DNA of 64,000 nt from Antribacter gilvus (lineage in GTDB: Bacteria > Actinomycetota > Actinomycetes > Actinomycetales > Cellulomonadaceae). Made by a program: the position numbers and the translations under genes. This document shows positions 1-7,951 of this stretch, piece after piece. Within the stretch, counting starts at the first letter, position 1. Every line of letters begins with the position of its first letter. The stretch lies in contig NZ_QXTH01000007.1 of the NCBI RefSeq assembly GCF_003946865.1, positions 124,001-188,000 of the forward strand. The letters are read 5' to 3'. Under the pieces are notes generated by a model. The model was not told the origin of the DNA. It worked only from the letters and a program-made list of their open reading frames with translations, and did not search any database.

Positions 1-1
1 G

Positions 2-541
2 ATGCTCGCGATCGACACGGGCCTCGAGGGTGACCTCAAGACCATCCTGATCGGCCCCGGCATCGTCTGCGTCCTCCTCGTCGCGTTCGCGCTGAAGGCT
101 CTCAAGATCACCCGGGACACCAAGATCCTGCCGTGGACCGCCTCCATCAGCATGGCCGTCCTCATCGCGATCTTCGCGCCGAGCGAGTGGTACTGGATGC
201 CGTTCTCCGTGGCTCTCGGCTGTGTGGTGCACATCCTCGGCGACTTCATCACCACCCAGGGCGTCCCGCTGCTCTGGCCGATCCGGATCCGCTCGCCCCG
301 CTGGGTCCGGGCCAACAAGAAGCTGCCCTTCGACGACATGTGGCGCTACGGCGGCAACTTCGCCTTCCCGATCCTCGGCTCGGCCGGGTCCAAGCGCGAG
401 TGGATCCTCATGACGCCGGTCTCGCTGTACGCCATCGTCGGTGTCGCCTGGGCGGCCCTCGACCAGATGGGCTTCGACACGATGAGCGTCTGGAACGCCG
501 TGGTGGGCAGCATCGGCGACATGGTCACCACCTGGGCCTGA
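2..541 (+). CDS. YdjM/DUF457-like membrane protein, 5' partial
   Basis: This frame is open from the left edge and encodes at least 179 residues, so the true start probably lies outside the window. Several hydrophobic segments are visible (about residues 15-35, 43-60, 65-82 and 137-155). The loop HILGDFITTQG followed by PLLWP is typical of the YdjM/DUF457 family, called LexA-regulated membrane-bound metal-dependent hydrolases, in which His and Asp residues of such loops are proposed metal ligands. The enzymatic activity is not well established for the family. It ends 27 bp before the benE-like gene on the same strand, so the two may be co-transcribed. Confidence 0.75.
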   Translation: MLAIDTGLEGDLKTILIGPGIVCVLLVAFALKALKITRDTKILPWTASISMAVLIAIFAPSEWYWMPFSVALGCVVHILGDFITTQGVPLLWPIRIRSPRWVRANKKLPFDDMWRYGGNFAFPILGSAGSKREWILMTPVSLYAIVGVAWAALDQMGFDTMSVWNAVVGSIGDMVTTWA

Positions 542-568
542 CCGCCCTCGCGGGCTAAGGTCCGACTC

Positions 569-1801
569 ATGCCAGGCCTCACCACGCCCGTCCTGGCGGG
601 CCTCCTCACCGCCCTGGTGGGCTTCACCAGCTCGTATGCGGTGGTGCTCGCCGGGCTGCGGGCCGTGGGGGCCACGCCGGGGCAGGCAGCATCTGGCCTG
701 CTCGCCGTGTGCGTCACGCAGGCGCTCGGCATGCTCTGGCTGACCACGCGCCACCGCCTCCCCATCACCCTCGCGTGGTCCACGCCCGGGGCCGCCCTCC
801 TGGCGAGCACCGGCCTGGTCGCGGGTGGTTGGCCGGCCGCCGTGGGCGCGTTCCTCCTGGTGGGGGCACTCATCCTGCTCACCGCTGCCTGGCCGCGCCT
901 CGGCGACGTCCTCGCGTCGATCCCCACCCCGATCGCGCAGGCGATGCTCGCCGGCGTGCTGGTCTCGCTGTGCCTGGAGCCGGTGCGCGCGTTCGCCGCG
1001 CAGCCGGTGCTCGTCGGCCCTGTGGTCCTGACCTGGCTCGTCCTGCTGCGCCTCGCGCCGCGCTGGGCGGTACCGGCGGCCTTCGCCGTCGCGCTCGTGG
1101 TGATCGCGATCTCGGCCGGGCAGGGCGGAGGCGTCACGGGCCCGCTCCTCCCGCACCTCGAGTGGACGACGCCGGAGCTCACCTGGGCGTCGACGCTCGG
1201 CATCGCGGTGCCCCTGTTCGTGGTGACGATGGCGTCGCAGAACGTGCCGGGCGTCGCCGTCCTCTCGTCCTACGGGTACAAGGTCCCCTGGCGCGAGACC
1301 ATGGTCGTGACCGGGCTCGGCACCGCGGCCGGGGCCGCCGCCGGCGGGCACGCGATCAACCTGGCGGCGATCACCGCCGCGCTCGCCGCCGGTCCCGACG
1401 CCCACCCCGACCCGCGCCGCCGCTGGCTGGCGGCGCACACGGCGGGCTGGTCGTACCTCGTGCTGGCGGTGCTGTCGGCGGCCCTCACCACCCTCGTCAG
1501 CAGCGGGCCCGACGGCATCGTCGAGACCGTCGCGGGGCTCGCCCTGCTCGCGACCCTCGGGTCGTCGCTCTCCGCCGCGGCCGGACCGGCGGACGGCCGC
1601 GAGTCCGCCGTCGTCACCTTCGTCGTGGCGGCGAGCGGCGTCACCTTCCTCGGCGTGGGAGCGGCGTTCTGGGCGCTGGCGGCCGGGCTGGCCGTCCGGT
1701 TCGCGCTGTCGTACCGCCGGAAGCCGGCGCCCTCCGCGCCGCCGTCACCCCCCGCGCCCACCGCGCCCACCGCGCCGACCGCGCCGCCCGCGCCGAGGTA
1801 G
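569..1801 (+). CDS. benE: BenE-family benzoate/H+ symporter
   Basis: A 410-residue polytopic membrane protein with about 11-12 hydrophobic segments, matching the BenE benzoate:proton symporter family from its first residues (the region around LVGFTSSYAVVLAGL, then STPGAALLAS near residue 72). It is predicted to import benzoate or a similar aromatic acid. No benzoate-degradation genes are adjacent, so the substrate is inferred from family only. The last ~29 residues are a low-complexity Pro/Ala tail (PTAPTAPTAP repeats). The stop codon lies inside the palindromic repeat that starts at 1793, so the final residues and stop are provided by that element. Confidence 0.85.
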   Translation: MPGLTTPVLAGLLTALVGFTSSYAVVLAGLRAVGATPGQAASGLLAVCVTQALGMLWLTTRHRLPITLAWSTPGAALLASTGLVAGGWPAAVGAFLLVGALILLTAAWPRLGDVLASIPTPIAQAMLAGVLVSLCLEPVRAFAAQPVLVGPVVLTWLVLLRLAPRWAVPAAFAVALVVIAISAGQGGGVTGPLLPHLEWTTPELTWASTLGIAVPLFVVTMASQNVPGVAVLSSYGYKVPWRETMVVTGLGTAAGAAAGGHAINLAAITAALAAGPDAHPDPRRRWLAAHTAGWSYLVLAVLSAALTTLVSSGPDGIVETVAGLALLATLGSSLSAAAGPADGRESAVVTFVVAASGVTFLGVGAAFWALAAGLAVRFALSYRRKPAPSAPPSPPAPTAPTAPTAPPAPR

Positions 1802-1883
1802 TGCGTCCGTCCGACGAAGTCACTACCTCGGCAAGACCCTCCCACCGAGGTAGTGCGCCCGTCCGACGAAGTCACTACCTCGG
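1793..1883. repeat. Palindromic repeat array A (two 39-bp units)
   Basis: Units at 1793-1831 and 1845-1883 each start CCGAGGTAGTG and end CACTACCTCGG, forming a near-complete 39-nt hairpin. They are separated by the 13-bp spacer CAAGACCCTCCCA. The same unit and spacing recur at 5884-5975 and 24098-24222. The array sits between convergent genes, so transcription from either side would form strong hairpins. There is no T-run, so it is not a textbook Rho-independent terminator. The first unit overlaps the 3' end of the benE-like gene. Confidence 0.9.
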
Positions 1884-1901
1884 AGGGCTCCGTCGTCGTC
1901 G

Positions 1902-2597
1902 TCAGGCCAGCTCCGTCGTCGTGCCCGCCGCGTCGATCAGGTGCCGGTCGTGGGACGCGACGAGCACAGCGATCCCCCGCTCCGCCAGACCGCACAGCAG
2001 GGCGACCACCTCGTCGGCGGTCACCCGGTCGAGGCTCGCCGTCGGCTCGTCGGCCAGGACGGTCCCCGGCTCGAGGAGCAGCGCCCGCGCGAGCGCGACC
2101 CGCTGACGCTCACCGCCCGACAACCTCGCCGGGCGATACCCCTCGCGCGCGCCGACGCCGAGCTCGTCGAGAAGCGACCGCGCCCGCTCGTGCAGGGCCC
2201 TGACCCGCCGGTCGGGCACGGCGGGCAGCAGCACGTTCTCCAGCGCCGTCATCCCGTCCACGAGCGCCCCACCCTGGTCCAGGTATCCCACCCGGGCACG
2301 GCGCAGGGCGGTGACCTTGTCGTCGCTCAGCCCGTCGAGCGCCTGGCCCGCCCAGCGCACGGTGCCCGACGCCGGCCGCGCCAGCCCCGCCGCGACCCGC
2401 AGGACGCTGGTCTTGCCGGAGCCGCTGCGCCCGGCGACGCAGTGCAGCTCCCCGCCGCGCACGGCGAGGTCGTAGCCCGACACGATCTCGAGCGGCTCCT
2501 CCCCCGGGCGCGGGTGGCTGATGGTGACGTCGTCGAGCTCGAGCAGGACGTCGGGTGCCGACGTCTCGGGTGCGGACGTCGTGGGTGCGATGGTCAT
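1902..2597 (-). CDS. ABC transporter ATPase, MacB/LolD type
   Basis: A 231-residue nucleotide-binding subunit. Walker A GRSGSGKT is at residues 56-63, the Q-loop Gln near 108, signature LSGGERQ at 159-165, Walker B TVLADEP at 179-185 and the switch His near 216. The LolD/MacB-like sequence and the FtsX-type partner upstream indicate a mechanotransmission transporter or exporter rather than an importer. Its ATG overlaps the TGA of the permease gene (ATGA), so the pair is translationally coupled. The cargo is unknown. Confidence 0.88.
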   Translation of the reverse strand: MTIAPTTSAPETSAPDVLLELDDVTISHPRPGEEPLEIVSGYDLAVRGGELHCVAGRSGSGKTSVLRVAAGLARPASGTVRWAGQALDGLSDDKVTALRRARVGYLDQGGALVDGMTALENVLLPAVPDRRVRALHERARSLLDELGVGAREGYRPARLSGGERQRVALARALLLEPGTVLADEPTASLDRVTADEVVALLCGLAERGIAVLVASHDRHLIDAAGTTTELA

Positions 2598-5500
2598 GCC
2601 AGGTCCTTCCGCGGGGAGAGCAGGGTCAGCAGGCCGGTCAGCAGCGCCGATCCGGCGCCGAGCGCCAGGAGGAGCAGGACGTCGTCGGGCCGGAAGGCGC
2701 CGGCCAGGAGCCGGCACGCCAGGGCCGTCACCAGCACCGACGGCAGCACGATCGCCAGCGCCTCCGCCCGGTGGGCGCGCCGACGGTCCCGCCCGGTCCA
2801 GCCCATGGCACGCAGCACCTGCTCCTGCGCGGCGCGGAGCCGCAGGTCGAGCCGACGGCTCAGGACCGCGAGGACGGCCCCGGCCGCCAGCGCGACGACC
2901 GCGAGGGCGCACCTCAGGACGAGCACCTGGTCGACGAGCGCGGTGGCGAGCAGGCTCTCGCCCGCCCGCTCGCGCTCGTCGAGCACCACCACGCCGAGCA
3001 CCGTCATGCCCAGCCCGACAATGACCGTCGTCAGCAGCACCGCCGCGGCGAAGGCCCGGTGCTGCCGCGCCTGGTGCAGCCCGAAGAGCGCGACGCCGAG
3101 CGCCCGCGGCACCGACCGGGGCCGCGGCGGGGCAGCGCCCTCCCCGAGGCTCACCACCTCGATCTCGGAGGTCCCGGTGCCCGACGCCGGACCGGTCCCG
3201 TCGGTCAGCTCCAGCACCAGAGCCTGGGGCCGGGTCGTGCGCCTCCGCCGGGTACCGGCCGGGTTCGTGCCGGCTCGGTCCGAGGCGGCCAGGGCTGGGG
3301 CCGACCGACCCGGCCGCGCGACCGCCGCGGCGACCGACACGAGGCCCAGCACGACAACCAGCCCGAGGACGGCCGACACGCCTGCCGCGGTGACCCGGCG
3401 GTCCGCCGCGAGGCTCACCGCGACAGCGCCCGCGACCGCGATCACGGCGACACCGACGGCGTCCTCGGCGACGAACCAGCGCGCGATCCTGCCGCGCGGC
3501 CACCCGACAAGGGCCAGCACCGCCGCCTCGCGCCGCCGCCGAGGGACGCCCACGAGCTGCGCCGCGCCGACCAGGAGGGCCGTCGCGCCGAGCCCCACCA
3601 CGAGGGTGAGCGTGGTGGCATCGCCGACCGCTACGTCCACTCGCGCGGCGGCGCCGAGCTCGGACCACTGCTGCTCCACGATCCCGAGCCGGCCCACGTG
3701 CTGGGCGCCCTCCGAGTCGAGCGTGCCGAAGGCGTAGTCCTCGACGGTGACAGCCACCGGCGACGGGCTGGACCCGGCGACGAGCGTCGCGGTGAGACCG
3801 AGCGCCTCGATCGCCTCCTTGACCGCGAGGACCTTCTCCAGGTTCGCCGTCGAGTAGTCGTCGATCCCGGCGACGCGGACGCGGACGGCCGACACGGGCG
3901 CCTTCCCGGCGAGCCCCGCCGCGTGCTCGAACGAGCCCACCATGGTGGTGGCGCGGTTGACGAGCCCCAGGCCGCTGACCGACGGGCGGAGCTCGACCGG
4001 GTCGACGGCCCGGCCGTCCGGGCCCGCGACCAGCGTGGACCGCACCGGGTCGTAGCCACCGAGCGGGACGTCGGCGAGGCCGGCGAGCGCCGCCCGCACG
4101 GCGGCGGGATCGAGCTCGCCGACCGGGGCGAGCTGCGGGGCGACGGTAAAGCCGCGGCCGGTGCGCTCCGGGAGCGTCACGTACGCCGCCTCGGCGCCAG
4201 GCTCGGTGGCGTCACGCGCGATCGGGACGGCGCTGCCGGAGACCCCGTTGAACTGTTCGACGGCGGTCGCGGCGTACTCGCCGGCATGGAGGACGGCCTC
4301 CGCCTCGCCCGTCCGCTCGTACTCCGGGGAACGCACCGTCGCACCCGCGAACACGTGCGGGAACAGGCTCCACCGCGAGGGCTGCGGGAGGTCGCGGCCG
4401 GCCGGGGTACCGGGCCAGGGTAGGACGATCGACTCCTCCACGAACGGCACGAACACCGACGAGATGTCCCGCTCCACGGTGCCGAGCGGGGTGCCCGGTG
4501 TGGCCTCGTCGAGCGCCGGGGGCAGGTCGAGGGGCCGCATGAGGTCGTGAGGCGATCCTGCGCCGGGTCTGTCGTCGGTCCCGGCGAACGTCACACCGAG
4601 TGACTCGACCGACACCTCCACGCGGAGCTCGACGTCGGGCGACGTGGACGTGACCACCGGGAGCACCGGCAAGGGCTCGGGCACGTAGGTCGCGCCCGGG
4701 CCCATGAATCCCTCCCCGACCGCCGCCTCGAAGCCCTGGCGGGCGAGCTCGTCGTTCTTCCGGAGCAGGTCGGCCAGCTTCTCGGCCGGACCGCCGCCCG
4801 CGGTCGCGGCCCACTCGGCGAGCGACAGAGTGGTGGGCTCGGCCGGCAGCGCGGTCAACGGCGCCAGGAAGGCGCCGGCCTCGCCGAGCAGAGCCGCCTC
4901 GGCCACCGGGTCGACCAGGGTCAGCGTGCTCAGGACCTGCGGCGGCCTCTGCACCTCGAAGAGCACGTACCCGTCGCGGACGTCGGTGCTGCTCCACGTC
5001 CCACCGTTCTGGTGTACCGCGGCGACGGTCCGCTCCCGGGAGCGGCACCTGAGCGCCCCCGGCTCGTGGGCGGTCTCGAGGGTGTACGTCCTCTCCCCCT
5101 GCCCGTCGGACAGCAGGGTGCACCCACCCCAGTCGTCCGGCAGGTCCTCGACCGGCGTGACGATCGTCGTCGGCAGGTCCGCGTCGTCGACCATGACCTG
5201 CACCGTGACCTCGTCGACCAGCCGCTCGCCCAGGCCGTCGTCGGTGACGTACCGCACCGTCGCGCGGTACGCCTGGACGTTCGGCTCCGTGGTGCCCTCG
5301 TCGATGGGCACCGCGAAGTAGAGCGGGCTCGACCCGAGGAGCGGGAACGCCACCTGCCCCACCGGCGCGGCCACCTCGACCCCGGCAACGGCCCGGACGG
5401 CCGCGACCTGCTCGAGCATCAGCCCCTCGGCGCCGCCGAGCGTGTTCGGCGGGAAGAGGTCCACCGTCCCGGCCGCTCGTGCGGGAGCCTCCGCGGGCGA

Positions 5501-5812
5501 GGCCGCGGCGCCGGGCGAGACTCCGGGCGAGGCGCCGGGTGCCGCCTCCGCGACCGGCGCATGTTCCGCGACCGGTATGGGCCCCGTGACGAGGAGGTCG
5601 TAGGCGCCGCGCCACTCCGCGTCCAGCGTCCGCTCGAACCTGTGGACGGCGCCCGTCTGGACGCCGGCGACCAGGAGCGTGGAGACGGACAGCAGGGCGA
5701 TCGCGGCAACGCGCAGCCGGTCGCGAGCGAGCCGCGCGACCGGCCCCGGCACTGGAACGGGCACGGAACTCCTCGGAACAGACGGGACGAACAGGACGTC
5801 CTCGGGACGCAC
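2594..5812 (-). CDS. FtsX-like ABC permease with very large extracytoplasmic domain
   Basis: About 1,072 residues from a GTG at 5812. There is one membrane segment near the N-terminus (AAIALLSVSTLLVAG), then roughly 600 residues of extracytoplasmic domain, then a cluster of membrane segments in the last ~350 residues, the MacB/FtsX layout. Such permeases transmit ATPase-driven movement to periplasmic or cell-wall partners. The frame stays open to an ATG at 5914, but those first residues are encoded by a palindromic repeat and a (GGGCGC)n-like run, so I prefer the GTG at 5812, preceded by GGGG seven bases upstream. The start is uncertain. It is coupled to the ATPase downstream. Confidence 0.8.
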   Translation of the reverse strand: MRPEDVLFVPSVPRSSVPVPVPGPVARLARDRLRVAAIALLSVSTLLVAGVQTGAVHRFERTLDAEWRGAYDLLVTGPIPVAEHAPVAEAAPGASPGVSPGAAASPAEAPARAAGTVDLFPPNTLGGAEGLMLEQVAAVRAVAGVEVAAPVGQVAFPLLGSSPLYFAVPIDEGTTEPNVQAYRATVRYVTDDGLGERLVDEVTVQVMVDDADLPTTIVTPVEDLPDDWGGCTLLSDGQGERTYTLETAHEPGALRCRSRERTVAAVHQNGGTWSSTDVRDGYVLFEVQRPPQVLSTLTLVDPVAEAALLGEAGAFLAPLTALPAEPTTLSLAEWAATAGGGPAEKLADLLRKNDELARQGFEAAVGEGFMGPGATYVPEPLPVLPVVTSTSPDVELRVEVSVESLGVTFAGTDDRPGAGSPHDLMRPLDLPPALDEATPGTPLGTVERDISSVFVPFVEESIVLPWPGTPAGRDLPQPSRWSLFPHVFAGATVRSPEYERTGEAEAVLHAGEYAATAVEQFNGVSGSAVPIARDATEPGAEAAYVTLPERTGRGFTVAPQLAPVGELDPAAVRAALAGLADVPLGGYDPVRSTLVAGPDGRAVDPVELRPSVSGLGLVNRATTMVGSFEHAAGLAGKAPVSAVRVRVAGIDDYSTANLEKVLAVKEAIEALGLTATLVAGSSPSPVAVTVEDYAFGTLDSEGAQHVGRLGIVEQQWSELGAAARVDVAVGDATTLTLVVGLGATALLVGAAQLVGVPRRRREAAVLALVGWPRGRIARWFVAEDAVGVAVIAVAGAVAVSLAADRRVTAAGVSAVLGLVVVLGLVSVAAAVARPGRSAPALAASDRAGTNPAGTRRRRTTRPQALVLELTDGTGPASGTGTSEIEVVSLGEGAAPPRPRSVPRALGVALFGLHQARQHRAFAAAVLLTTVIVGLGMTVLGVVVLDERERAGESLLATALVDQVLVLRCALAVVALAAGAVLAVLSRRLDLRLRAAQEQVLRAMGWTGRDRRRAHRAEALAIVLPSVLVTALACRLLAGAFRPDDVLLLLALGAGSALLTGLLTLLSPRKDLA

Positions 5813-5883
5813 GGTAGCGCCCCGGGCGGCCACGCGACGCCACGGCCCCGGCGACGGCGACGGCGCCCGCGCCCGCGCCCGCG

Positions 5884-5975
5884 CCGAGATAGTCACTCCG
5901 TCGGACAAGGTCACTACCCCGGCAAACCCTCCCCGCCGAGGTAGTGCGTCCGTCCGGCGAAGTCACTAGTCTCGG
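5884..5975. repeat. Palindromic repeat array A (two units)
   Basis: Units at 5884-5922 (39 nt, more diverged, CCGAGATAGTCAC to TCACTACCCCGG) and 5936-5975 (40 nt) have a 13-bp spacer CAAACCCTCCCCG, nearly the same spacer as in the array at 1793. Here the array lies between two genes on the same strand: just after the ParA-like stop it faces, and upstream of the ABC permease. It overlaps the longest possible 5' extension of the permease gene. Confidence 0.88.
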
Positions 5976-5993
5976 CGGGCAGTGAGCCGCTCG

Positions 5994-7754
5994 CTAGAGC
6001 CCCCCCGCCACCGCCGCACCCGCGCCGAGCCAGGCGCGCTGGGTGGCCGGGCGCAGGGCGCCGAACCGCAGGTGGCCGTCGACCATGGCGGGGTCGAACG
6101 GGATCGTGACCACGTCGCGGGCCAGCGAGCTGTAGCCGTCGGCGACGCGGCGCACGTCGTCCGGGCTCGCCTTCGGGTCCGCCTGCGACACGACGGTCAC
6201 GGCCTGCTGCGCCAGGTAGGCCGACCTGCCGTCGCGGGCCGCGAGCGCCTCCAGCAGCAGCGCGCCGGCCTCCGCGTGGTCGTCACGGGTGGTGGTGGCG
6301 ACCACGAGCTGGTCGGTGAGGTCGATCATGCGCAGCCACATGGGGTCGGACTCGTCGTTCCCGGAGTCGATGAAGATCATCCGGTAGTACTTCGACAGCA
6401 CGGAGTGGATGGCGTCGACGTCCTCCGGCTCCACGCGCTGCTCGTGCGCGAGCGCCATGGGCTTGGAGCGCAGCACGTCGAACTTGTCGCGGGTCTGGTG
6501 GTGCACGAACCGCGCCAGGTCCGCCGCCTGGGCCGACGTGCCGAGCAGCCGGTCCGTCTGCGGCAGCAGGTCCAGCAGCGTGGAGCCGTGCGGGCCCTGC
6601 TCCGTGCGCCAGCCGAGCGTGCCGCGGGTCTGGTTGTTGTCCCACGTGACCACGCCCGCCCCGCCGTACCGGGCGAACACGGCGGCGAGGAGCACCGTCG
6701 ACGGCGTCTTCCCGGCACCGCCCTTGCCGTTCACGACCGCCACGGTGCGCGGACCGGGCCAGTGCTGGCTGACGGAGCGCTCGTCGTCGCGCTCGGCACG
6801 CTCCGCCTCGCTCGGGCCGAGCCGGATGCCGACGCGGGCGAGCGCGCCCCGCACGCCGCGCGCGGCCGGCTCCTCCACCAGCTCACGCTGCAGGAAGGAC
6901 TGGCGCGCCTCGCGCCGGGTCCGCGGGCTGCCCGACGTTGTCTCGGTCGCCTCGGGCGTCTCGGACACGGTGAGCACCGTGGCCGCCAGGGGCAGGTAGC
7001 CGGGCTGGGCCGGCGCGGGCTGAGCGGGTGCGGGCTGAGCGGGTGCCGGCTGGGCTGCGGGGACCCCGTGGCGGACCCAGTCGGCGACGCCGGGCGCCGC
7101 TGCCGCTGGTGCCGCTGGTGCTGGTGCGGCTGGTGCTGATGCCGGTGCAGCCGTGGCCGGTGCCGCCAGTCCCGGGACCGTGGCGTCGTCGATCTCCGTG
7201 CGGTCGTCCTCGAGGAACGCGGGGCGGGGCACGCCGTCGACCACGGGCATGCCGTCGGGCATGCCGTCGGGAGCCGGGGTCTGCACGAAGGTCGGCGGAG
7301 ACGTCGGCCCGGGGCCGACCTGCGCCGGGACGGGGACGGTCCCGGGGACCGGCGCCGCGACCGCGACCGGCTCAGGCGTGTGCGCCTGAGCGGGGGCGGG
7401 GGCGGGGGCCAGGGGCAGGGCCGGGTCCGGCGCCTGCGCCGGGGCTCCGGCCGACGGGACAGCGACTGCCGCCTCGGCCGGCGCCGGCCGCGGTGCGGCT
7501 TCCTGCGGCACCACCGTCCCGTCCGGGTGCACGATCAGCGCCCACACCCCTTCGGGCCCCTCCGCCGTGGCCCGCACGGCGCGACCCACCTGGGCCGCCG
7601 TCAGCGTGACCCGGCGCAGCACCTCGACCCGCGCTTCCTCCAGACCGGCGGCGAAGACGGGGTACGGCGTGCCGTCGACGACGACCTCCCCCGTGCCGTC
7701 CTCGCGCACGACCGCCTGGACGTGGGGCCACAGCGGAACGGTGTCGGTGCTCAT
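5994..7754 (-). CDS. ParA/MinD-like P-loop ATPase with long Pro/Ala linker
   Basis: A protein of about 586 residues. An N-terminal ~95-residue domain is followed by a long Pro/Ala-rich linker (roughly residues 95-290) and a C-terminal deviant-Walker ATPase with NGKGGAGKTPS near residue 345. The DNNQTRGTLGW and FIDSGND segments match the MinD/ParA fold. Such proteins act in positioning or partitioning, and related actinobacterial ATPases often sit near type VII secretion loci, but no ESX genes are in this window. The start is the ATG at 7754, six bases after AGGAG. The ATG at 7760 would abut the ribosome site. It is divergent from the Ser/Thr kinase, which may phosphorylate it (inference). Confidence 0.75.
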   Translation of the reverse strand: MSTDTVPLWPHVQAVVREDGTGEVVVDGTPYPVFAAGLEEARVEVLRRVTLTAAQVGRAVRATAEGPEGVWALIVHPDGTVVPQEAAPRPAPAEAAVAVPSAGAPAQAPDPALPLAPAPAPAQAHTPEPVAVAAPVPGTVPVPAQVGPGPTSPPTFVQTPAPDGMPDGMPVVDGVPRPAFLEDDRTEIDDATVPGLAAPATAAPASAPAAPAPAAPAAAAPGVADWVRHGVPAAQPAPAQPAPAQPAPAQPGYLPLAATVLTVSETPEATETTSGSPRTRREARQSFLQRELVEEPAARGVRGALARVGIRLGPSEAERAERDDERSVSQHWPGPRTVAVVNGKGGAGKTPSTVLLAAVFARYGGAGVVTWDNNQTRGTLGWRTEQGPHGSTLLDLLPQTDRLLGTSAQAADLARFVHHQTRDKFDVLRSKPMALAHEQRVEPEDVDAIHSVLSKYYRMIFIDSGNDESDPMWLRMIDLTDQLVVATTTRDDHAEAGALLLEALAARDGRSAYLAQQAVTVVSQADPKASPDDVRRVADGYSSLARDVVTIPFDPAMVDGHLRFGALRPATQRAWLGAGAAVAGGL

Positions 7755-7901
7755 TGCCATCTCCTGGTGGATCCGTCGGTGTCCGGGGTGCTGGGAGTCA
7801 CCCCGTGCCAGCCTGGGGCAAAGTGGGCTCGCGGTCGACCGGAACGCGCCGAACCTGCGGTTCGAGCAGGCCTCTGAAGGCCACCTCGTTCCTGATAGGT
7901 T

Positions 7902-7915
7902 GCAGATAAATCTGC
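7902..7915. promoter_or_regulatory. Small inverted repeat in divergent promoter region
   Basis: GCAGAT-AA-ATCTGC, perfect 6-bp arms, in the 197-bp region between the divergent ParA-like and kinase genes and 36 bp upstream of the kinase start. Position and symmetry suit a protein-binding site, but no family can be assigned. Confidence 0.35.
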
Positions 7916-7951
7916 CGGTTAGGTCCGGTGTGCGTGCCCGAGGAGCCCCTT

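Noticed and set aside
1793-1883. Plain Rho-independent terminators
   Set aside because: Hairpins are strong, but there is no T-run, units are tandem with fixed spacing, and one array lies between genes on the same strand, so a simple terminator label does not explain them.
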